Shown here piece by piece: positions 17,919 to 26,204 of a stretch of 33,603 nt of DNA. Each line of letters opens with the position of its first letter. Position 1 is the first letter of the stretch. Position numbers and translations under genes: made by a program. This stretch comes from Lawsonibacter sp. (GTDB taxonomy: Bacteria; Bacillota; Clostridia; Oscillospirales; Oscillospiraceae). A model generated the notes under the pieces. It ran no database searches and had not been told where the DNA came from. It saw nothing but the letters and a program-made list of their open reading frames with translations. The stretch spans positions 1-33,603 of the forward strand of contig JAAWPF010000003.1 of assembly GCA_022799835.1 (NCBI GenBank), in the 5' to 3' direction.

Positions 17919-18481
17919 GTGAATATCAGTTTCATTGGCCTGGGCGCCATGGGTGGCGGCATGGCCATGAATCTGGCGCGGGCGGCCGGGAGGCGGTCTT
18001 TTCCCGGGCCAGGCCCATCCTGGAGCACATGGGCACCACCGTCCTCTATATGGGCGGCTATGGTGCCGGACAGCTGACCAAGATGATTAACAACTGCGCG
18101 CTGAATATCTGTGCCGCCTCCTTCTGTGAGCTGATGCCTTTGGGTGTCAAGCTGGGCCTGGACCCGGAGAAGCTGGGTGAGGTGCTGATGACAGCCTCCG
18201 GCTCCAGCTACGCCTCCCGGCTGCTGATTCCGGAGATATTGAAGGGCAGCTTTTCCCACGGCTTCTCCCTGGAGCGAGCTTATAAAGACATGACCAGTAT
18301 GCTGGCGGTGACCGGAACCTACGCCGTGCCCCTGCCCACCCTCTCCGGAGCCATGCAGACCTATCAGCTGGCGCTGCGGAAGGGCTATGGCGGGGACTAC
18401 AAGGGCGCTATGATCCGCTTTTACGAGGAGCTGCTGGGGGTGACCTGCCGCAGCACAAATCAAAACCACCGGTCCTTCTAA
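17919..18481 (+). pseudogene. NAD(P)-dependent beta-hydroxyacid dehydrogenase (HIBADH/2-hydroxy-3-oxopropionate reductase family) with out-of-frame internal deletion
   Basis: GTG 17919 encodes VNISFIGLGAMGGGMAMNLARAA (Rossmann start). After about 17985 a different frame reads GGREAVFSRARPILEHMGTTVLYMGGYGAGQLTKMINNCAL..., the family C-terminal half. The intervening region is absent. Confidence 0.8.
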
Positions 18482-18500
18482 TACAAGGCCGGTGGTTTTC
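18461..18500. terminator. Rho-independent terminator between convergent units
   Basis: AAAACCACCGG...CCGGTGGTTTT symmetric stem. Confidence 0.8.
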
Positions 18501-18503
18501 TGT

Positions 18504-19559
18504 CTATCCAATTCTCCGCCGCATCTGCTCCGGGTTATCTGAAAAGCTGATTGCCGATTCCGCCGCGATCTCCCTCGCTCTGTAGAGCGCCAGCAGGGAC
18601 TGATCCATTGTTATCATGCCCTCCGCGCCTCCGGCGGCAATCGCGTTGTCAATCTGATAGGTTTTATTGTCCCGAATCAGGCTTCGGATTGCATTGTTTA
18701 CCCGCATAATTTCAAAGGCGGGCACCAAGTCCCCTTTGACGCCGGGCACCAGCTGCTGGGATACAACCGTGTGCAGCACCATGCTCAGCTGCGCCCTCAC
18801 CTGCTCCTGCTGGCCGCTGGGGAAGGTGTCCACAATGCGGTCGATGGTGTTGACCGCCCCCTTGGTGTGCAGCGTGGCAATGAGCAGGTGGCCCGTCTCA
18901 GCCGCCGTCATGGCGGTGTGGATGGTCTCCTGATCCCGCATCTCCCCCAGCAGGATCACATCGGGCGCCTGCCGCAGACAGGCCCGCAGAGCCGAGGGAT
19001 AGTCTATGGTATCAATGGCGATCTCCCGCTGGCTTACAATGCTCCGCCGGTTTCGGTGAAGGTATTCGATGGGGTCCTCCAGGGTGATGATGTGGCACTC
19101 CCGCATCCGGTTAATCCGGTCAATGATACAGGCCTGGGTAGTGGATTTTCCGCTGCCCGCTGTGCCGGTGACCAAAATCATACCGTGGGATATGTCCGCC
19201 AGGGCTATGACCTGATCTGGGATCTTCAGGTCACGCCAGTGGGGGATATCGAAGGCGACCACCCGGATCACCATGGCCATTGATCCCCGCTGCCGGTAGA
19301 CATTGACCCGGAATCGGGCCAGTCCGGCCGCCGAGAAGGAGAAATCGTCATCCCCCTCCTCGTAATAGCGGTCCATGGGGCGGTTCGCGGCGGCATAGGC
19401 CTCCCGGACCAGGGTCTCCGCCTCTCTGGGCATCACGCGCTCAGCGCTCAGGGGAATCAGTCGATTCTCCCGCTTGGCGCACACCGACCCGCCGGCCACC
19501 ACAAACAGGTCGGAGGCCTGGTCGGCCACAGCCTGCTTCAAATATTCGATCAGTCCCAT
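18504..19559 (-). CDS. pilT: Type IV pilus twitching motility ATPase PilT-like
   Basis: Trimmed to ATG 19559; Walker A GTAGSGKST, ITLEDPIEYLH, LGEMRDQETIHTAMTAAETGHLLIATLHT. Confidence 0.92.
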   Translation of the reverse strand: MGLIEYLKQAVADQASDLFVVAGGSVCAKRENRLIPLSAERVMPREAETLVREAYAAANRPMDRYYEEGDDDFSFSAAGLARFRVNVYRQRGSMAMVIRVVAFDIPHWRDLKIPDQVIALADISHGMILVTGTAGSGKSTTQACIIDRINRMRECHIITLEDPIEYLHRNRRSIVSQREIAIDTIDYPSALRACLRQAPDVILLGEMRDQETIHTAMTAAETGHLLIATLHTKGAVNTIDRIVDTFPSGQQEQVRAQLSMVLHTVVSQQLVPGVKGDLVPAFEIMRVNNAIRSLIRDNKTYQIDNAIAAGGAEGMITMDQSLLALYRAREIAAESAISFSDNPEQMRRRIG

Positions 19560-19572
19560 ACCGGACCCTCCT

Positions 19573-19995
19573 TTAATATACCACACCGTCCCACAGCTCC
19601 AGCTCCTCGCTCGCCTCCCACTCCTGGGAGGGCATGGCCTGCCAGCGCAGCACGTTCCAGCTCCCGTCTCCGCCAATATACACCAGCGCCTGGAGCTGCT
19701 GGGTCTCTGAGATGGGACAGGCGTATTGGGCGTAGCTCCCATCGCTGCCGTAGAACGCTACCCCTTCGGGCCGCTCTCCCCGCCGCAGCCGAGCCAGAAT
19801 CTCCTGGGCCTGACAGTCGGCGGCGTAGTAATCGGCCACTGCCTGAGCCGTGGCGTCAGCCAGCCGGACATCGGCCTGTACGGTGGTCAGGCTCAGCAGG
19901 GCGAATATGGTCAGGCAGAGCACCGCGAACACCACCAGCAGGGACACGCCCCCCACCGCCGGCGGGGAGAAGCGCTCCCGATTCTCAGTCCGCAC
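19573..19995 (-). CDS. Small single-TM pilus-assembly/pseudopilin-like protein
   Basis: 140 aa, N-terminal hydrophobic segment (VGGVSLLVVFAVLCLTIFALLSLTTVQ), within T4P-like gene string. Confidence 0.6.
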   Translation of the reverse strand: MRTENRERFSPPAVGGVSLLVVFAVLCLTIFALLSLTTVQADVRLADATAQAVADYYAADCQAQEILARLRRGERPEGVAFYGSDGSYAQYACPISETQQLQALVYIGGDGSWNVLRWQAMPSQEWEASEELELWDGVVY

Positions 19996-20437
19996 CGCCG
20001 CTCACCTCCTGCTGCCAGGCCACCTCAAGCTCAAAGATTACCTTCGGCTCCTGGCCCACATGGTAACCCGTCACCACATATACCTTCGCTTTCCAAAGGC
20101 CGGGAACCTCTGTGGGCACGCCTCCGGACTCCAGGCGGTACACACCCTCCTCCACCGGGTTCCAGTCCTCGTCAAACTCCTGAAACAGCAGCCCCTGATA
20201 ACACTGATAGCCCAGTTTTTCCGCCGCTTTCACCTGAGCATTTCCCATATCTCCCCCAAAATGGCGGAGGGTCTCAGCGGCGTTCTGGCACAGGGTAACC
20301 GCCCGGTCCCGGACCTCGCTGTCCTTGGACAGGCCGTCTGACTTCACAAAGGCCTGTAAACACAGCGCCGCCGCCAGGGCGAACACCAGCAGCATCACCA
20401 TCTGCTCCATTAAAATAAGGGGTGGCTTATGCTTCAT
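19985..20437 (-). CDS. Small single-TM pseudopilin-like protein
   Basis: 150 aa; ILMEQMVMLLVFALAAALCLQAFV N-terminal helix; overlaps neighbours by 4-11 nt. Confidence 0.6.
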   Translation of the reverse strand: MKHKPPLILMEQMVMLLVFALAAALCLQAFVKSDGLSKDSEVRDRAVTLCQNAAETLRHFGGDMGNAQVKAAEKLGYQCYQGLLFQEFDEDWNPVEEGVYRLESGGVPTEVPGLWKAKVYVVTGYHVGQEPKVIFELEVAWQQEVSGGAD

Positions 20438-20913
20438 CCCGCCGCCCCCTCTCCACCGCGCGGCTTGAGGTACAACCTGTCCGTTCCGCCCGCGCCAGTT
20501 GTGATCTCCACGGTCAGCAGCCCGCCGTCCATGGCAAACGACAGGCCTCCCACCTCCATGATACGCTCTCCGTCCTCTGGGTCCAGCGCTATCCCCTCGC
20601 CGGAGTACAGTTCCATCAAATATCCGTCATACCAGTAAACTCTCGTCACATACCCGCCGCTGGTCAAGGTCAGCGCCTCGGTCTGGCCGAATGGCTCCAC
20701 CGTCACGCCCCCCCGGACGTCCCCCTGATGCACACGGGAGGTAATGTACTGCGCGCAGATTCGCCGCTCATAGGACTCCCGGTCCCGCTGCGTCAGCCGC
20801 TGATAGGCCCCCGCGCCCGTGAGCAATACGCCCAGCACACAGGCGGCGAACACACCAAACAGCAGCAGCATCAGCAGCCCATCCATATGGTGTTGACTGG
20901 CTTGTCTTCTCAT
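20434..20913 (-). CDS. Small single-TM protein, possibly DUF4860-like
   Basis: 159 aa; MDGLLMLLLFGVFAACVLGVLLTGAGAYQRL; ATGA-type 4-nt overlaps on both sides. The family name is from memory and unverified. Confidence 0.6.
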   Translation of the reverse strand: MRRQASQHHMDGLLMLLLFGVFAACVLGVLLTGAGAYQRLTQRDRESYERRICAQYITSRVHQGDVRGGVTVEPFGQTEALTLTSGGYVTRVYWYDGYLMELYSGEGIALDPEDGERIMEVGGLSFAMDGGLLTVEITTGAGGTDRLYLKPRGGEGAAG

Positions 20914-21233
20914 GGCAGGTTCTCCAGCACAGTAATGTCCGGCATCAGGTTCTCCGCGATGGCGGTGTAGTGGACCGTATAGCGCTTCTCATCGATTTGG
21001 ATTCCATAGTGTTTTGTCAAATAGTCCAGGCTGGAGGGGTAGGCCCCCTCCGTGGAGTAGCAGGCCACGCACCCGCGCCGCAGCGCCTCCTCCAGCTGGC
21101 GCAGGCTCTTATCGGAGTGTCCGCTGTCCAGATTGTCCACAGCCAGGGCAAAACACAAAAACACCCCCACCGCCAGCGCAAGGGGCAGCAGGCATCGAAG
21201 CATATTTATCCAACCGTTTTTTCTCCGTCCCAT
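20910..21233 (-). CDS. Small single-TM pseudopilin-like protein
   Basis: 107 aa; N-terminal hydrophobic helix then LRRGCVACYSTEGAYPSSLDYLTKHYGI, a pseudopilin-like globular start. Confidence 0.6.
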   Translation of the reverse strand: MGRRKNGWINMLRCLLPLALAVGVFLCFALAVDNLDSGHSDKSLRQLEEALRRGCVACYSTEGAYPSSLDYLTKHYGIQIDEKRYTVHYTAIAENLMPDITVLENLP

Positions 21234-21237
21234 CGCT

Positions 21238-22266
21238 TCACCCGATTGCCGCCATGATATTCATCAGCGGCAGCATCACTGACAGCAAGATCAGCCCCAC
21301 CAGCACCGAGCACACCAGTACCAGCGCCGGCTCCACCGCGCCCACCAGGGCGTCCAGGGCGGCATCGCCCTCCTCACTCAGGTCCTGGGCAATCTTTTCC
21401 ATAGAGGAATCCCCCGCGCCGCTGCGCTCGCCCAGCTCCAGCAGTCGGCACTGGCGTGCGGGCAGCAGGCCGCTGAGCCGCAGGGCAACGCCCAGGCTCT
21501 CCCCGTTTTCCAGCCGGGATTGGCAGCTCTGGCAGCGCTTTCGCGCGCCTCCCTCCATCAGATTGGCGGAGAGGGCCACCGCCTCCTCCACAGGCAGGCC
21601 GCTGGCCATGCCCATGGCCATGCCCTGGGCCAGCTTGGCATTATTCAGCTTTCGGGCGATCCCCCGGTCACCCCGGACAGCCCGCCAAAGTCTGGTCACA
21701 GCCGCCCGCAAAGGGGGAAGCACACTGAGCAGCATCCCCAGAACAACTGCCGCGCCCAGCACGATAAACAGCACTGGCATAATCTCCTCCAGGCGCTGCC
21801 CAAGGGCAAGGAGCCATGCCGCCGCCCCGGTGAGCTGCCCGCCCAGGGAGGCGTATACATCGTCAAAAATGGGCAGCACCTTGACCAGCAGCACTCCGAT
21901 GACCAACAGCATCAGTGCCAGCATCACCATCGGATACATAACCGCGCCGCGGACACGCCGGCTCAGCCGAGCCCGCTCCTCGTAGTACCAGGACAGGGCG
22001 CCCAAAGCCTCCTCCGTCCGCCCTGTCCGCTCCCCGACCTCGACCAAGCCGCTGACATAGACAGGGAAGCTCTTGCTCTCCCGCAGCGCGGCGGACAGGG
22101 AGGCCCCCTCATCCACCTGCTTGGCAAGGGAGGTCAGCAGCTTTTTCTGCACCCCGTCCTCTGACAGCAGGGACAGCGCGTCCGATGTACCCACCCCCGC
22201 ATGAAACAGCAGGGACAGTTCCAGGCATAAGCTGGCAATTTCTCTGTTGGAAATCTTATGTCTCAT
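21238..22266 (-). CDS. pilC: Type II secretion system F / PilC family protein
   Basis: Trimmed to ATG 22266; two T2SSF repeats (SLLFHAGVGTSDALSLLSED..., QGMAMGMASGLPVEEAVALSANLM...LLELGERSGAGDSSMEKIAQ) and TM segments. Confidence 0.9.
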   Translation of the reverse strand: MRHKISNREIASLCLELSLLFHAGVGTSDALSLLSEDGVQKKLLTSLAKQVDEGASLSAALRESKSFPVYVSGLVEVGERTGRTEEALGALSWYYEERARLSRRVRGAVMYPMVMLALMLLVIGVLLVKVLPIFDDVYASLGGQLTGAAAWLLALGQRLEEIMPVLFIVLGAAVVLGMLLSVLPPLRAAVTRLWRAVRGDRGIARKLNNAKLAQGMAMGMASGLPVEEAVALSANLMEGGARKRCQSCQSRLENGESLGVALRLSGLLPARQCRLLELGERSGAGDSSMEKIAQDLSEEGDAALDALVGAVEPALVLVCSVLVGLILLSVMLPLMNIMAAIG

Positions 22267-22292
22267 AAAAGCTCCCAGAAACAATATCAATC

Positions 22293-22324
22293 TTTGCGGG
22301 GCTGCAGGCCGGCAGCCCCGCAAA
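22293..22324 (-). other. Strong GC-rich intergenic hairpin without a clear U-tract
   Basis: TTTGCGGGGCTGC-6 nt-GCAGCCCCGCAAA, 13-bp perfect stem just after the transglutaminase stop. Confidence 0.8.
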
Positions 22325-22331
22325 AGAAAAA

Positions 22332-23426
22332 TCAATAGAGGTAGCGCACGGTATAATTTTTCCCGTTGCCAATATAGTCCATGATGGCCTGACTGCTGTT
22401 GCCCGAGGAAGCGAAGGTGGGGTCCATCCTCTGCCAGACTGTGCCGTCAAAATAGATGATGCTGTCAATCCAGCCTGTCTGCTCAGTCCAGACACTGACC
22501 CAGGCATGATAGACGCTGCCGGCATAGCCCACCACCAGCTTGCAGGGGACCCCCTGGCTGCGGAGCATCCCCGCCATCAGAGCGGCATAGTCGAAGCAGA
22601 TGCCCTTGTTGTCGGCCAGGACCTTGTCCAGGTCGGGCAGATAGCCGCTCTGCACCGTCGCGGCCTTGGCGGTGTCATAGCTCAAATTGCCCACCACATA
22701 GTTGTAAACAGCCCCCACTTTGTCCAGAGGGTTGCTGAGATTCTGTGTCAGCTCCTTGGCCTTGGCGATGGTCTTGGCGGCCCCCTCATAGTTGACATAC
22801 TGGTTGGGCCGCAGGAAGGGAGCGAACTCGTCCTTCAGCGTCACCTCAAATGCGGCGGAGGCCAGTACAGCGTATTTCTTTCCTGTTGTGTTCTGCAGGG
22901 CCGTCACCTTATAGCTGCCGTTGCCATCGGACAGGGGATAGGTCGTCCAGCTGCCGGTGGGCAGGTCGTAGGTGTAGGTCGTGGTGGGTCCGGTCACCTG
23001 CACCCGCAGCCGCTTGCTGCTGCTGCCGGGAAACCGAACCATGACATAGCCGTCCTGGATATTGGAGTAATCGATCTCAGCGCCGCCGCCGGTTTTCACC
23101 GATGTGCCCGAAGCGGCCGGCATCAGCATGGTGGACACGGCCGGCGGGGCAGAGGTCAGCGGCACCAGGTCCTCCTCCAAATGGGTCCCGTCAATGGGGA
23201 CCTGGTCAATAAAGGCAGGCCCGGCGGCCTCCCCGCTTCCGCTGCTCTCCGGCGCGGAGGTATCTCCCTCGCTGCTGGCAGGGGGTTCCGCCGCCTGGCT
23301 GGAGGAGGCGGGCTGTCTGCCGCCTGTGCTGACAGGGCCAAAAGCGTCCTCATCCGCAACAGCCTGCATACAGCCCGTCAGCACACAGGCCATCAGCAGC
23401 AGGGGGATCAATTTTTTCAGTTTCAT
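22332..23426 (-). CDS. Transglutaminase-like domain lipoprotein
   Basis: Trimmed to ATG 23426; lipobox LLMACVLTGCMQ; catalytic triad context KGICFDYAALMAGML, VYHAWVSVW, RMDPTFA. Confidence 0.88.
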   Translation of the reverse strand: MKLKKLIPLLLMACVLTGCMQAVADEDAFGPVSTGGRQPASSSQAAEPPASSEGDTSAPESSGSGEAAGPAFIDQVPIDGTHLEEDLVPLTSAPPAVSTMLMPAASGTSVKTGGGAEIDYSNIQDGYVMVRFPGSSSKRLRVQVTGPTTTYTYDLPTGSWTTYPLSDGNGSYKVTALQNTTGKKYAVLASAAFEVTLKDEFAPFLRPNQYVNYEGAAKTIAKAKELTQNLSNPLDKVGAVYNYVVGNLSYDTAKAATVQSGYLPDLDKVLADNKGICFDYAALMAGMLRSQGVPCKLVVGYAGSVYHAWVSVWTEQTGWIDSIIYFDGTVWQRMDPTFASSGNSSQAIMDYIGNGKNYTVRYLY

Positions 23427-23486
23427 GGCAGCCTCCTTTTGTGAGCAAACCAAAGTTATCCGTCATTCCGTCTCAGCGCCCGCGTC

Positions 23487-24119
23487 TCAGGCCTGGGTCT
23501 GCTCCTCCTGGACACAGCGCACGGTGAAGCGCTGCCGTCCGCCAATGGTACAGGTAAACAGGGTCAGGTCGTAGCCGCCGTAGCCGTTGGCCTCCAGCAT
23601 ATCCCGGGTCTGATTGGGCCTCAGCTGCTCCATGGCGGCCACGGAGTAGGTGAACACATTGCCCGCCATGTCGGTGAACCGGACCATATCACCCACATTC
23701 AGATTTACCAGCTGGCCGAAGTGCCGCTTGTAGTTATGTGCGGCGATAATCATATTATTTAAATAGGCCGACCCGTTATAGCGGCAGGGGGCGATCTTTA
23801 AATTGGGGTAGCTCCACTCGTTTAGAACGGGCAGCTCCAGGTCCAGGGCCGGGATGCTGATGGTGCCGACATAGTAGTTTCCGTCAATCTCCGTCACTGG
23901 CATCTCCACCCGGGGGTCGATCTGATAGGCGGGGATAACTCCTTCCGGAAGGTCCGTTTCGCTCGTTTCGTCGATTTTCATTGTCAGCGCCTGGAATGCC
24001 GCTCCCGCGCTGGCGCCGGCCCGGCCGTCCTCCCACATGTTGTAGGCGGTCAGACCACCTGCGCCCAGCAGCAGCAGCAGTCCCAGGGCCATACAGATCA
24101 GTCCGTCTCTATTCCTCAT
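23487..24119 (-). CDS. Sortase (probably class B/D-like)
   Basis: YVGTISIPALDLELPVLNEWSYPNLKIAPCRYNG, IIAAHNYKRHFG (His), LTLFTCTIGGRQRFTVRC (Cys, Arg). Confidence 0.85.
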   Translation of the reverse strand: MRNRDGLICMALGLLLLLGAGGLTAYNMWEDGRAGASAGAAFQALTMKIDETSETDLPEGVIPAYQIDPRVEMPVTEIDGNYYVGTISIPALDLELPVLNEWSYPNLKIAPCRYNGSAYLNNMIIAAHNYKRHFGQLVNLNVGDMVRFTDMAGNVFTYSVAAMEQLRPNQTRDMLEANGYGGYDLTLFTCTIGGRQRFTVRCVQEEQTQA

Positions 24120-25287
24120 CCTGCGCCCCCCTGTGCTTCACCCAGCCAATCAGGAACAGGAACAGCCCGCCGACGGCCAGCAGGGGCACCGGCCACCACA
24201 GCTGCCCGGTTTGGGGCAGATCCGCCAAGGGCACGTCCGGGTCGTCCAGCTCGATGATCTCATAGGGGTCGCCCGGGGTTTTAGGCGGCGGTCCCAGGGG
24301 CACATCCGGGTCGTCGATGTCAATGGGAGGCGTGGGAATATCCGGCGGGTCATCAGGCGTATTATCATCCGGATCTTTCGGATCATCCGGACGGGTATTC
24401 GTAATCTTATAATTTTTACCGTTATTTGTGGAGACGCTCACCTGATACCCGCTGACCCCCACCTCTCTCACGGTCCACTCGCTTTTAGCGTCCAGGTCAG
24501 TCCAAATGTGGCTCCAGCCGTTTTCCTGGCTCAGGGTCACCGTCTCATGCAGCTTGCCGTTGCCCCACAGCTCCACCTGAATGCTGGCCGGATGGTCGCT
24601 GAGCGGTCTCCCGGCCTCGTCCAGCCAGACTTTGCTCACACTCACCGAGGTCGGCTTAGGTTTCTCCGGGGGCGGGCCGGGGTCGGGTCCGGGTGTATCC
24701 GATTCAGCAGTGACTTTCTCCCTGAAATTTGCGTATACATCTGTGAGCCAAGTGTATGCTTCGCCCGCTTCCATCCAGTTAGGCAGGCAGACCAGACGGG
24801 GTTCGGTGGTATAGGTTGTTCTCTCCGCCTTGTCATAATAGGTTTTCTGAGGTTTTATCAGATAGAGACCCGGGGGCAGATCGCTGAACTTGACAACTGC
24901 CTTTCCGCCGTCAAGCTGGGTTTTCCCCTCCCTGACCGGTTCGATTCCGCTGCCCGGCAGCTCCGAGTTCAGCGTCGTCGCCAGAGTTTTCCACTCCCCG
25001 GCTGTCGCTTTAGGCTCCAGGTCCTGGTTCAGTTTTTTCAAAATAGTCTCAAACCCGCCAATCGCGGTGTAGTTCACATCCGAATCCACGCTGGCAACCT
25101 GATAGAGCTCTACCGGCAATCCGCCGCAGGGGAACTCCAACGTCAAGGAGCAAATCGTGTCCAGCGGAAGTTTTTTTGTCGGGGCATTACCGTTCGCCGC
25201 CAAAACTGTCTGGGTCAGTCCGGAGATACATATCAACAGACACAGGCCCCACGAAACGGTTCCGCGCAGATATGTTTTCAGTCTCAT
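24109..25287 (-). CDS. Cna B-type domain LPXTG (LPQTG) surface protein, putative minor pilin
   Basis: Signal peptide; Cna_B domain VSVSKVWLDEAGRPLSDHPASIQVELWGNGKLHETVTLSQENGWSHIWTDL; C-terminal LPQTGQLWWPVPLLAVGGLFLFLIGWVKHRG. Confidence 0.88.
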   Translation of the reverse strand: MRLKTYLRGTVSWGLCLLICISGLTQTVLAANGNAPTKKLPLDTICSLTLEFPCGGLPVELYQVASVDSDVNYTAIGGFETILKKLNQDLEPKATAGEWKTLATTLNSELPGSGIEPVREGKTQLDGGKAVVKFSDLPPGLYLIKPQKTYYDKAERTTYTTEPRLVCLPNWMEAGEAYTWLTDVYANFREKVTAESDTPGPDPGPPPEKPKPTSVSVSKVWLDEAGRPLSDHPASIQVELWGNGKLHETVTLSQENGWSHIWTDLDAKSEWTVREVGVSGYQVSVSTNNGKNYKITNTRPDDPKDPDDNTPDDPPDIPTPPIDIDDPDVPLGPPPKTPGDPYEIIELDDPDVPLADLPQTGQLWWPVPLLAVGGLFLFLIGWVKHRGAQDEE

Positions 25288-25326
25288 ATGCCCGCCTGCC
25301 TTTCCACGCCCAGCGCGTCAAGCGGC

Positions 25327-26193
25327 TCAGGGCGTTATATTCTTCTGAAAGCTCTTCTTTAATTTTTCTTTCTTTTTCTTCTTTTTTCCACCGGGGTTGA
25401 CAATCAGCCACACCGCCAGCAGGAAGAGCAACGGGGCGGCCAACACAGGGGCCACCAGCATGGGGTCGACGCGTATCGCGTCGGAGGTAATTCGGGCCGA
25501 GCCCGAACTGGGATTCTCAATTCGAGTTCCCCGCACCAGCAGCCGGTGGCTGTTGATGCCGTAAGGGGTACAGGTCACCAGGGTACAGTAGTCCTGACCC
25601 TGTACAATGCCCAGCTCGCTCATCTCCTCCGGGAGGACAATGCGAATCTGGTTCACCTCATAGGTGAGTGTCTCGTTCAAAATTTGCAGCTGGAAGTAGT
25701 CGCCCTCGGCCAGCTGGTCCAGGTCGGTGAACAGCTTGGCGCTGGGCAGGCCGCGGTGGCCGGACAGCACGCAGTGGCTGGACACGCCGCCCACCGGGAG
25801 GGAGCTGCTCTCGATATGCCCCACCGCCACCTGGAGGACGGCATCGTCCGTGCCGTGGTAGATGGGCAGGGTGCAGTTGATTTTTGGGATATCAATATAG
25901 CCCATGATGCCGTCGCCGGCCATATTCAGCTGGCCGCGGTAGTCCTCCCACTCCTGCTCTGACAGCAGATAGGGTGTGGACCGCCCTGACATCCTCTCGT
26001 TATAGGCACAGGCATTCATCCAGATTTGCTCGTAATCGACGGCGGACAGTTCCGCCACCGCCTCGGCATAGTTGGAAATGGCCCGTGATTGATGAAAGGA
26101 GTTCCAATAATCGCTTGCTGTGGGGTACAGCAGCAGGGCGACCCCCGCCAGCAGTACTCCTATCAGCAATACGGTAGAAAGATGCTTCTTCAT
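25327..26193 (-). CDS. Class C (pilin-polymerising) sortase
   Basis: YPTASDYWNSFHQSRAI, DIPKINCTLPIYHGTDDAVLQVAVGHIESSSLPVGG, VLSGHRGLP (His), TLVTCTPYGINSHRLLVRG (Cys, Arg), C-terminal TM. Track start 26202 is a TTG; ATG at 26193. Confidence 0.92.
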   Translation of the reverse strand: MKKHLSTVLLIGVLLAGVALLLYPTASDYWNSFHQSRAISNYAEAVAELSAVDYEQIWMNACAYNERMSGRSTPYLLSEQEWEDYRGQLNMAGDGIMGYIDIPKINCTLPIYHGTDDAVLQVAVGHIESSSLPVGGVSSHCVLSGHRGLPSAKLFTDLDQLAEGDYFQLQILNETLTYEVNQIRIVLPEEMSELGIVQGQDYCTLVTCTPYGINSHRLLVRGTRIENPSSGSARITSDAIRVDPMLVAPVLAAPLLFLLAVWLIVNPGGKKKKKKEKLKKSFQKNITP

Positions 26194-26204
26194 CTGCTTC
26201 AAGT

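Noticed and set aside
25340-25390. A/T-rich homopolymer-like stretch (poly-Lys tail of class C sortase) considered as phase-variable tract
   Set aside because: Interrupted runs (TTTTTC TTCTTTTTT) at the extreme C-terminus; slippage would barely change function, and there is no evidence of variation.
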